Below are positions 48,901-58,900 of a DNA stretch of 64,000 bases, one piece after another. The notes beneath the pieces were generated by a model, which was not told the origin of the DNA, made no database searches, and saw only the letters and a program-made list of their open reading frames with translations. The position numbers and the translations under genes were made by a program. The first letter of the stretch is position 1. Each line of letters begins with the position of its first letter. This stretch comes from Undaria pinnatifida. Its lineage: Eukaryota; Sar; Phaeophyceae; Laminariales; Alariaceae. The stretch lies in contig JABAKD010000009.1 in NCBI GenBank assembly GCA_012845835.1, positions 14,726,274 through 14,790,273 of the forward strand. The letters run 5' to 3'.

Positions 48901-49046
48901 GCGGCTTCCGGGTCCACAGGCTTTGACATCATCGACTTTATGTCGCGCTGGCGACGGCGGCGGCGGAGGTCGTCTTCGCCGAGGGCGTCGGAGCGAGCGC
49001 GGGTGACCATGGCAACGACGAGAAAAAACGACCAACAGTGCTTCAT
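36941..49046 (-). CDS. SEL1L/HRD3-like: SEL1L/HRD3 homologue, ER-associated degradation adaptor (one exon in assembly gap)
   Basis: Minus-strand exons: 49,046-48,538, 44,508-44,245, [gap], 43,466-43,314, 42,942-42,730, 41,162-41,034, 40,133-40,033, 39,573-39,489, 38,922-38,851, 38,360-38,251, 37,878-37,794 and 37,105-36,941, all with GT-AG borders and matching phases except across the gap. The protein starts with a signal peptide ([20 protein letters not shown]). Sel1 repeats follow: [117 protein letters not shown] and [19 protein letters not shown]. It ends in one membrane span ([17 protein letters not shown]) and a short basic tail. In yeast and animals this protein holds the HRD1 ubiquitin ligase and receives misfolded ER clients. 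Signal peptide, repeat order and C-terminal span all fit the family. The gene is head to head with the SUN gene. Confidence 0.88.
37138..37435 (+). repeat. Polypurine (GA) tract in SEL1L intron 10
   Basis: Nearly 300 bp of almost only G and A on the plus strand (GGGAGAGGGAAAGGGAGGGA type), so polypyrimidine in the transcript. Such tracts can form triplex DNA. Open frames of Glu/Arg or Leu/Ser repeats here are by-products. Confidence 0.95.
38390..38690. repeat. Degenerate GGTATG-type minisatellite in SEL1L intron 9
   Basis: Variants of GGTATGYGGTAYAYGGTATG run for about 300 bp next to exon 9 (38,360). The minus strand reads a pseudo-repeat peptide (YHIPHT type) with no coding support. Confidence 0.75.
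38705..38750 (+). repeat. GGGT repeat with G-quadruplex potential
   Basis: GTGGGTGGGTGGGTGGGTAG contains four G3 runs with single-T loops, the most compact quadruplex pattern, on the strand opposite the SEL1L transcript. Confidence 0.8.
39139..39236 (-). repeat. tRNA-derived SINE-like sequence in SEL1L intron 7
   Basis: The minus strand has a B-box GGTTCAAGTCC (complement at 39,156-39,166) in a T-arm-like context and an A-box-like TGGCTTGGGAGTAGG about 50 bp upstream. The acceptor stem does not pair, so it is not a functional tRNA. Confidence 0.45.
39635..39740 (+). repeat. G-rich GGGGT tract in SEL1L intron 6
   Basis: Repeated GGGGTGGG, GGGTAGAGTGGGG and similar motifs over about 100 bp; quadruplex-prone. 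Confidence 0.8.
40187..40655 (+). repeat. About 240-bp tandem duplication in SEL1L intron 5
   Basis: Two units begin CAACGACGCCAAGAAAATAA (40,187) and CAACATGCCAAGAAAACAAC (about 40,427). Both run through TCCATCCCCTCCCACC, GCGGGGTGGAGAACCCT and GGGGAATGATCGCATC to CACCCACGAGG. They differ by small indels in C runs. Confidence 0.9.
41556..41645 (-). repeat. Copy of the SEL1L exon-4/intron junction (pseudo-exon 2)
   Basis: The minus strand reads VFTIDKRK followed by GTGTGC, copying the end of exon 4 (FTIDKCK, donor GTGTGT at 42,729) and the adjoining intron. It lies in intron 4, about 1.1 kb downstream of the real junction. Confidence 0.8.
42425..42505 (-). repeat. Copy of the SEL1L exon-4/intron junction (pseudo-exon 1)
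   Basis: The minus strand reads FSIDKCK and a GTGTGCG donor-like sequence, again duplicating the end of exon 4 plus intron sequence of the GCGCATACAACACAT type. Confidence 0.8.
42950..43165 (+). repeat. GGTGGTGGTGATGTT minisatellite in SEL1L intron 3
   Basis: GGT-rich units (GGTGGTGGTGATGTTGG repeated) followed by GGAGG and TAG runs. Simple sequence only. Confidence 0.8.
43508..44007. other. Assembly gap, 500 N
   Basis: Exactly 500 unknown bases, a conventional gap size, so the true length is unknown. It is flanked by C- and CCA-rich repeats. It lies inside the SEL1L gene between exon 2 (ending in phase 2) and the next visible exon (starting in phase 0). Confidence 0.99.
44509..48537 (-). 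other. SEL1L intron 1, repeat-rich, no other gene seen
   Basis: This 4-kb intron runs from donor GTGAGA at 48,537 to acceptor AG at 44,509-44,510. It contains many ACCAGGTA/TACCTGGT motifs and the tRNA-like sequence at 45,185-45,248. No nested gene is recognised. Confidence 0.7.
45185..45248 (+). repeat. tRNA-like 3' half (SINE head candidate)
   Basis: GTGGGTTCGAATCCCGC (45,221-45,237) is a perfect T-arm with B-box GGTTCGAATCC. TGTGGTCACCA follows, like an acceptor strand plus discriminator and CCA. No pairing 5' acceptor or clean D-arm is visible upstream, so a tRNA-derived SINE or truncated tRNA copy is more likely than a working tRNA. Confidence 0.45.
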
Positions 49047-49460
49047 CGTTGTCGTGGGGCATCGGCGTGCTGCTGGGAGGGATGACCGTAACCGACCCAT
49101 CGCGTCGTCGCGTTGTCCCTTTCCTTTCTATTTCCTGTGCATATGACGGGGATTCTCTATCTGCTACGTGCTACTCTTGTATATATGCGCGTTTAGACGA
49201 AGTGCTCCTTAGGTCACCAGCGAGCGGAGCTGCTACTACTACCTGCGGACTTGAAGCCTTCATCATGCCGGTTGGCTTGAAAAAGGGTTTCCAATGGACT
49301 TGTATGGGATAAATGGAGCAGGGGATGATGAAACGTCGCCACCTGACACCTGGCCCAACCAACGCGTCGCGTTCGACCAACGACAGCAACCAACCCAGCA
49401 CACACAAACGTAGAGTGCGTACGCACTCCTCTCTCTGTAGGACAAAGGGCGCATGTCTGC
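49047..49460. promoter_or_regulatory. Candidate bidirectional promoter of SEL1L and the mid-SUN gene
   Basis: Only 414 bp separate the SEL1L ATG (49,046, minus) from the first in-frame ATG of the SUN gene (49,461, plus). TATATATG occurs at about 49,180. CTCTCTCTGTAG at about 49,429-49,440 looks like a splice acceptor in frame with the SUN exon, so a 5' exon of that gene may lie inside this interval. Confidence 0.45.
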
Positions 49461-49869
49461 ATGGAGAATACGTTTAGCTCAGGACAAACCCGGAAGGAGA
49501 TAGGAAACGGGAGAGATGAAGCGGGCGGCGAGGGGCGCCGCCTTACATCAACCGGCGACGACGCGGCGGAAAAGAGCGGGGCGATCCGAGTTCCACGTGG
49601 TGGGGGTGTGGTAGCTGATTTCCGAACGTCGGACTTTGCTGCCGTTGCGGCCGCCGGGGGTGCCGCTACGCTTCCCTCCTCTCCTGATGGAGCGATTGAT
49701 GCCAAGCAGCAGCGGGCTGCCGCCGCGTCGCCAGGAGGAGCTGTTGAAGCAGCAGTAGAAGCAGAACCCAGAGGAGGAGGGGGAGGAGGAGGAGGAGCAG
49801 GAGGACGAGAAGGCGGGGGGGTAGCACGCGCAGCGGTAACGTCGACACCGGATGTATACCACGCAGCCG

Positions 49870-49903
<34 letters not shown>

Positions 49904-52900
49904 CGCGACGTCTGGTGGAGGAGGCCGTGGTTCCACTGATGCCCCACCCCCCCACGTCGCTGCTTACGCTCAAGGGGACTCTCGACCAGCCGGAGACAGC
50001 AGTAGTAGCGGTAACCATAATGGTGCGCACACAGCGGCCGGTGGGGGGGAAGCGTCGTCGAGTCACCACCGGGAACCGTCACACAACAACGTCCCGGCGC
50101 ACCAGCAGCCGCCGTTGGTAACTGTACCGGTAACAATACCACCGGTACCGGCACCGTCTACGCAGGGGCGAGCGATGGTCCCGGACAAGGAGGACGATGA
50201 CGATGACCCGGCAGGTGGCGCCTCTTCCCAGCGCCAGCACACGCTCCAGAATTATGCCAGCCGGGACTCGGGGGCAGTGATGCTCGAGAACTCCCCGGCC
50301 TCGAAGGGTATGGCGAATCTCCTGGTGGACAGCAAGGATAAGTACGCTATATCGCCCTGCGAGGATAAGCAGTGGGCCGTGCTGGGCCTGTCGGAGGACA
50401 TCCAAGTGCGCACCATCCGGATTAGCAGCCACGAGAAGTACTCTTCCCTGGTGAAGGACTTTCAGGTGTGTGGGGTGTACTTTCACTTACTGCAACCACG
50501 AATGATGCGTGCTTGTTGTACTGTTATATTAATGAATGCAGCAGCAGTATTTATACCAGGTAAGCAATGTTTCAAGGACGTCAGCCGTGATTTAGTACGT
50601 ACTGAAACCGTCTGTTGTGATGCGTGCAAGTTGTTGCAGTGGTAAAAAATCATACCTCGTACCTCGTACCTGTTACCTGGTGGTACACAAGTTGGTAGGT
50701 CGTACTACGCACCGGCAGTGTCAGCACAGACTCAGAATGTCTCGGGTAATGCGCATCATTGATAAATACCTGGTGTGCGCCTGGTGTGATTTTTACGTTC
50801 CGTTCTCCTTGCTGTTTGCCATTGTAGAATGGGATTTCTGCTGTTATTATTAACTGTTATTAATAGTAGGAATATCTGCTCATTCATACGGATGCTCGGC
50901 CACATGCGTTGCGCCGCATCGGAGAGATACTGGCTTCGTGTGTGACCACGTGAAAAAATTAGTGTTACTCTGTGGTTACCATACAGCAGTCTCGTAAAGT
51001 AACTCAATTTACCCGTAGCTTCGTACCCGAAACACCCGCATCGCACGGCGGTACAGGTAGATTATACTCGGCTCCTTGTTTAATAACGCGATAGATGAGT
51101 TTTTTCAGGTTTACTATTAATACCAGGCTGGTAGGTGTCCTGGGCAGTATTTGACTTTAGCTTGACATATCTGTGGACGTCGTGTCGTCCAGCTTGCGCT
51201 GCCGGGGTTTTAACGAAGACCACTGACAGGGACAGCTCACGCTATACCTATTTTGGGATCCGAAGGGTGCGCCAGCTAGCGTTTGGCTGCGAAAGCAACT
51301 GAGTTAAATCGACACACGACGCGTATGATAATACGTGGAAGTGTGGTGAGCTGAAGCTTTATTTTTCCCCATCCGCCGGAGGATGAAAAGAAAAAAAAAA
51401 AAAGTCGCTTTGAGACGGGAATTACACAAATTTCACCCAAACGATCCCGAACCACAACACAGGGCGTTATATATCCCACGAGGGGGGCTCTTTGGTTAAA
51501 GTTTATCCTAGATTGATCCTGCAAGCAGCAAGCCCGTTTTCATTGCCTCACACACCCCGCCCTCTCGGCTGTTCTGTGGTGTACTACTACTACTTCTTCG
51601 CGTTTATTGCCAATACGGGTCCCGTGTTCTCGTCCTTCGTTGTGTGTGTTGCCACACGCCCCGCCTTGTTTTCCCATCATGTATGTGTCTCGCGTTTCCC
51701 GTTACCGTCATGCTAAGGCACGCACATTCACGCGTCCTAGCGGTAGATGGCAACCAATGCCGTGTGAAAGGCTGCCGTACAGCAGCACGGGTGAAGTTCT
51801 GTGAGGGGCAGCGCACGTGCGCACACGGTAGTACTACTCCAACGCATCTCGAGGGTTGCCCACACAACGAACGCAGTCTGTCCCCAGTTTTTAGGACACA
51901 ACATCCCGATCTACGAAGAAGGCGCATTGATTCTGCTGTGTCCTCCAAAATTTTTGCCGGAAATTTCGAGCAAGAATCCAATAATTTTGCCGGATATTTC
52001 GAGCAAGAAGTTTTTCAGACACTTCGTAGTGGGGATACTTTATGGTGATGGGAAGAGAAAACAAAAATAGTTTTCCAAATACATCGCAGGCATAGTGCTA
52101 TCGAACCTGGAAGGCGTTATACACTCTCGATTTACTCTACATTTTCCTCTATAACCACCCCAAATGCATGTTCATCCTCAAAAATGCTGCCGGAACTCCC
52201 GATGTACGAAGAAGGCGCACTGATTCTGCTGTGTCCTCCAAGAATTTTGCCGGAAATTTCGAGCAACAATCCAATTAATTTTGCCGGAAATTTCGAGCAT
52301 GAAGTTTTTCAGAAACTTCGTAGTGAGGATACTTTATAGTGATGGGAAGAAAAAACAAAAATATGTTCTTAAATGCATCGCAGGCATTATCGCTATCGAA
52401 CCTGGAAGGCGTTATACCCTCTCGATTTACTCTACAATTTCCATTACAACCACCCCAAATGCATGTTCATCCTCAAAAATACTGCCGGAACTCCCAGTAT
52501 AAAACAAAACATATACCTGCAGCTCCCGCTTAAATCGCTGCAGCCACGTGTCATGCAGTCACGCTTTGTCGATAACCGATGCCGCCTCGTAGCGTGTGTA
52601 CTTGTTTGTTCAGTGCTGATTATTTTGTTATTTAGCACCAGCAGTGATTTTGTTCTTTTGGCGGCTTGGCCGCCCTGTGCTACCCTTTTGGTGTTGATGT
52701 TCGCCGAGCGCCGATAATGTACGACGACTTTCATTTTGGTTGGGCTGGCCCATGACCCAGCTTATGCAGGCAAAGGCAGCAAGCATCCTCTGGCCTCTTC
52801 CATGTCCCCGCACTATTATCGTACTCCATACCTGGTCCCAGATCACCGCATCTACACGCAGGAGTCGTTTTTTTCCGGTATCATGCTCGTAGTGTTGGTG

Positions 52901-55900
52901 AGCATATGATGCCAGGAACTCCACAGCAGGATATTTGAAACCCCGCCCACTCGTGTGCGTTAACCCCGCCCACTTGTGTGCGTTAACCCCGCCCACTTGT
53001 GTAATGTACGACGACTTTCATTTTGGTTGGGCTGGCCCATGACCCAGCTTATGCAGGCAAAGGCAGCAAGCATCCTCTGGCCTCTTCCATGTCCCCGCAC
53101 TATTATCGTACTCCATACCTGGTCCCAGATCATCGCATCAACACGCGGGAGTCGTTTTTTTCCGGTATCATGCTCGTAGTGTTCGGCGCCCGGGAATCTG
53201 CCAACATTGGCAGGAAGGAAAAGCCTGCCAACACCAAAAACGCCTGTCTACCAACTCTACAGAACCAGATTTCAATTTGAAAAGACCACGAAGTACACCT
53301 GCCCGCACACTCTGCCCGCAGAGCTAACACACGTAGCAGCACGTAGCAGCACGTAGCGGCGGACCCGCAGTGGTTAACCCCAAGGCATCTACGGAGCTGA
53401 GAACCGCCAGCAGCATAGAGGCTGCTGCAAGTGCTGCTGCCAGTCTTGCGAGCTCGGCTTTTCCTTGCCGCCTTGCAAGTCGGACGAAAGTGATGCACCG
53501 GTTTCCTCCTCGCTAGGCACGGCGTGGAGTGCAGTCTCGGATGAAAGACACGCACCCACGACCTCGCTAGGCTTGACGTGGATTAACGAGGAGCCTATGG
53601 TGGTAGATGACCAGGCAGCTCCTTACAACGACAACTCAGCAGCAAGACGCAGATTCCCCGGCGCCGCTTATCAGAGGGCCGGCGGCACGATACTCTTAAA
53701 GTAGTACAAGACGTAAAAATGGCAAGCTGATACTTCTAGAAAGACAAGAAATCCGGGAGCTCAAGGCAGTGCAGATGACACCCTCCCAAATAAGAAACCC
53801 GCAGCCCAGCCAGGATTCCTGTTTCTCGCTATCAAATAAGTACCTGATACTTGTACAAGTAGGTGTAGTGCAGATAGATTATTCTAGGCACAATGCTGCT
53901 CATACCGCAGTAGTAGCAGAAATTAAATATTAATAGGAAAAAAAGGAAGAAACCGGAATAATTCTGGCCGAGGCTGAATTTCTTACTCGAGACAGGGTGA
54001 GTTCTACACACTATCTTCAGCACAGCGCCTCTCAATTATCTTCCTTTCCTGGTAAGGTACAAGTACTCGTATGAGCCTTGCTTTCCTATTCATATCCCTG
54101 GGTGTTGTTTTACATTTATGTCGTTCACTGTTGTGCACTACTACTACTACAAGTAGTGTAGTGCTGTATCCCATAATGTGTACAACGGCAAGCATCATCA
54201 ACCAGCCGCCAGCCGCAACAGAATGTTTTTTTCATGCGTTTGTGATACAAATGTTCACCTAAAGTATAAATACCAACACTTACCATTATAGTGGACAAAA
54301 AATAGGACACCTCCCAATATAAAATCACCCATAGTATATTACGAGTACCAACAACGCAGCTTGCAAAGATGAGTATTGACCTGAAATTCGTCGAACTCAC
54401 GGCTGACGTCATTGAAAATTAGTTATAAAATGTTGTCGTTGCTATACAACGCGTTTCTTTGTGCGTTGAACTCCTTGGTGTGTATCGAATGGATGAAGTA
54501 GGGCTTTCGGTGACAATATTCGACTGGGAAGCGATGCGGGTGGTTCCGCCAAAATAGGCGACACGAACACCACAAATAACAGGACCGACGTAACTCTAGT
54601 TCAACCAAATGATTGGCGATGCTTCTGAAAAATTCTTCTTCCAATACAGACACTTTTGTGTGGTGTATGTCTTGGCACTGAATCGTTCTTGCCGCCCGGC
54701 GACATCCAGCACCCCCCATCATGCCAGGCGAAGGAAAAGAAATATCAGGGGGGTGGGGAATAGCTACGAGTAGGGACCAGGTAACCCCCCCCCCCCTTCT
54801 TCTTTCCCTCTCCCCAGGGATGGAAAAAAAGGAGAACATGGGAAAGGGAAAACAAAACAAAAAGGGACTACAATTTTGTCGACAACGGTGGTAGTATCGC
54901 TGTTGCCCCTCCCCCAGAGATGAAACAGACAATCAAACCCAGGGCCACACAAAACGAAACGGCCGGCTCGCAAGCGAAGCAAAAACTTGAACTCGTACGA
55001 TATTTATTCTTTGTGAATTAACAAAAGGCAAACTTGACCCGACACTGCAGACGCTAACCTACCACACCAAGATGGGCCCGAGTGCACTTTCCACATTCAC
55101 ACCATGACCACCACCGCTTCCCGTCTGATCTAGTTTTTTCCCAGTTCTGCAGGCCTTGGGCCGGTGCTTTTCTGGCGGCACAGTGCGTTGGGGCCGCCCC
55201 TCCCTCCCACGCGGGGCAGGGTGAGCCTCCTGGTACGCGCCTTCTTGCCGACTGTGGCCGCGGTGAAAGAAAATCTGAGGGCCCCGGAATGGGCCCTTGG
55301 GCTCCTTGGGCGTCTGTTGGCGGCGCCAAACTACCCTGCCTCATCCCCGCCACCGCCAAAATCGAACATCTTTGCAGCTGATGCCGACACGCCTGCACCT
55401 GCCGCTGCGCCCCCCCCTTCGCTGCCGCCACGAACGCCAACAATACCTGCCCCATACCAACTCCGCGAAACAGCAGGGGAAACAGCGCTACCGACAACAC
55501 CCGCAATCATCGCGCCCCCGTCAGCTTCCTGCAACCTAGCACGCAATGCAGTATGTCGTTGACAAAAATAGAGATAATCGTATTCCTAACGTTGGCGTGC
55601 CCTTTGATTTGATCATAGCGATTCTAAAGTTGTTGGGAGGTCGACAAGATCAACCGGCCCCTCACCCCGAGCATCAGGTCCCCACAATCTCTGAGAAAGG
55701 TCGCTTCTTTCACCAGTGTCTGCCACGTCGAGAGCAGAGACCCACCCAGGAAACATCGGGCTATCCGGTGACCAGCTGGCCGTGTCGCTTTAGATAATCT
55801 CAAACTCAAACTGTTCGTAGCACGCTCCAATCTACTTCGGCAGTCCGCGGTTCTTCGCAGCCATCTAAATGTCCCAGCGATAATTGAACTCCAGCAGATC

Positions 55901-58900
55901 GAGTGGGTCCAGCGCAGGAGAAGCGCAATAGTAGCCTGCGGAGGTAACGATGAAAACCCTTAAAACAAGGACAAACAGTTACAGCAGGCGGAAAACATAT
56001 TGGACAGGTGTACGTCAGGTCCATCATAACACGAATTACCTGGTTGACCACCAAGCCGAAGAAAAAATTCAACATGTTACAAACACTGCAACAAACGAAA
56101 CCGTGCGGTATACTTGACGGCAAATACTATGAGCATCGGGTTACGCCGTGAGGCCAATGTTATGGGTGGAAATGGTTGCTGTACCTGCTAGTGATAGGAA
56201 AGTCACGAGAAACACACCCACCAAGCCCCTGTACTGCTGGAATCTCTGACACAGCGACGAGTGGTGATCCCCGCTTTACTTTTCCCTGTTGCGTAGTACA
56301 GCGGCACGCCGTCAGGCTTGCTTAGACAACCAGCTTCGATGTGCTTGCGGAGCAGCTTCACGACTTCCAGTGCTTTCGGGCGCAGGAGAATTTATCCCGA
56401 TTTCGCATCGATCACGTCGCAGCACCGATCAATCACTGAATCAAAGCGAGTCAACAATCGTGTACGCTCGGGCGCCAACCGCCGACAATTCCGCAAGAAA
56501 CACAGTTTATCTCTATCTCTGTCTACTCTGCCACCTATTCCGACGGCATTTTTGCGCTTGAAGAGCACTTCTACCTGCAGTTGGAAGCAAGATCGGCAGG
56601 AGCGTAATGGTCACGACACATGACCCAGTACAGGCATTGTTTTCGACGACAGCTAAAGTCTCCCCATATCACTGATCCGAACAACGACACAAGTGACGTC
56701 GAAACCAATTGCCTCCTTGATGTCTTCCAGATTAACGATATAGCAAGAATCTCTCAATTAAGCCATGGAGGGCTTGAAGGCGCCGTGACTCTTCTTCACC
56801 AGGCGCGAGATACGTGGAAGCGCGTGGAAGGTATCCAGGCGACCCTTGAGCATGTTTGGGCCACCCCCCTGATGCAGTTGGGTAACAACCAACATGAATT
56901 GAGAACACTCGAACAGAAAAAAATCGTATACAAAGCGCACGTTGACGCCGAGCAGATTTCAAAAACAAATAACACAGATTTGCCACCTCTGCAGCACTCA
57001 CGTCGTCCTGGTAAACATTGCCACCGATCTCGTCTCCGCCTCTTAGGTCGCAAGCGCGGTCGTGACCAGCATCAAAGTCATACCCGTCGCCACCGTCCTT
57101 TTCGCCCTCGTCCGAGTCCGTATCATCTAGAAAAAAAAACAAGACGAAAAAGTTTGGTTTGTTGGGCGAATACAAACGTCAGCAAGAGAATGAGGAACGC
57201 CAATGCGGGCAGGGCGTCAGACAAATCAGCTCAATTTTTTCCAAGGACGGTGTAAGGCCTTACCTAGCGAGCCCACCACGTGGCAAGGTGCTTCGGTGGC
57301 GAACAAGTCGGGGTCATCGTTGTAAGCAGCACTTGCATTCGGGTTTGGCGACAGTGCTGGTGTCGCAGGGGGGGGTGTCCAATCGGCCGCAAGGCGAACA
57401 TGGGTAATGTCCCACAGAACAAGCCTGTCACCGCCGCCGCCGCAGATTTCCTTCATCGTCACACGATCCACACCCGCGGAGGAAGGTGCCTCCTTGTGTG
57501 CTGCGTACGTAGCAGGCTTGACCGCGTCGCTCACTTTGACTACGACGTTCTTCTGGCCGCCAGATTGACGTGATCGAGGACGCCACCGAAGCAAAGATCC
57601 AGCGGTAGTCTCATGGCCCTGTACGTTCCCAACGCCAACACAACTGGCATGGTTGTTGCTGTGGAGTCGCACCTAGAGTTCCATCGCAAAATAGACCAGG
57701 TTTGGGGGGTGATAACAGGTTTAGTCGCTTGTGATGCGGATGTGCCGTGCATGTTGTTGGTTTAGATGATGCGAGAAATAAGGTCTCGATGAATGTGGTA
57801 CAGAACATCCCAATCGCATCTGTGTTCCCGGCGGCAAAATGGTCGGAACCGGGCCGCGCATGGGATCCTTCAATGCCTCGATCTCCTCGTAAACGAGAAC
57901 GGACGCGTAATCATCCAAGCAGGCATACTCTACCCGTGACGGCACCGTAAGGATTTTAAAAGGCAGGCATCATTAACATTCCACATACCAGCAGATTCAA
58001 GAGCATGGCGCCAACAATCTAGCTGGCAACAAGAAACGTTCGATAACCTACAACGAGCGTGAATAGGACACGCGCACAGCTAACTAGAGTAGTATCACCA
58101 GTTGGGCGTTGAGGGGAGAACTCCAGCGAGACAAGGGGAAGATCGGGTCTGTGGGCACCTCTTTCCCAACCAAACTAGACACTATACCCGCCAGCGAAAG
58201 AGATGGCGTCTGCACCCAACAAGCTTTCGCGTGAGTCAGCGCGCCCACAGTGTTCGCGGCTTTGACCTCATCCAAATACGTCGCGTCAACTTGGTGTTGA
58301 CGCCAAGTCTACCATCATGTCCTGGTACCAAATCACGCTGGTTTTTCACCTCTGGAAACGCAAGCGAGAATTTTCGATTTGAATACGCCTTGTGCCAGCT
58401 GCGAACTGCCGAACCAAGAAAACACGACTGCCGCAATTGTACCAGGTGCCAGTTATCATGTACCAGTCATCATGTGCTCAGAGCTATACATCACGTGTAC
58501 GAGTGTAGAAGCTACGACAGCAAACAAGCTTCAGCAGAAGTAATAGTTTCAAAATAGATGGCGTAATTAGCCAGGCTGTTATTTACACGAAAATAAGAAA
58601 CTCGGGATACTTTGTACTGAAGTTAATGTACAATAAGGTAGAGTGCACCCTCTCCCAAATAAGAAAGCCAGCCTGGGTCGCTATTTTATGTGCCTGGTAT
58701 CTTTTAGGTGTCCTGTACTACTGCATCTGGTATCTGGCATGCGATTAATTAGAGGCCAGGTATGGTATTTACTTCGTACCAGGTACCAGGTATCGCATGC
58801 TCAGAGCTATGATACCTGGTACCAGGTAGATTCGCGTACAACCAGCAGCGGAAGCAGCAAGAGCAGTAGCCTACAATGACCTGGTACGACTCGTACCTCG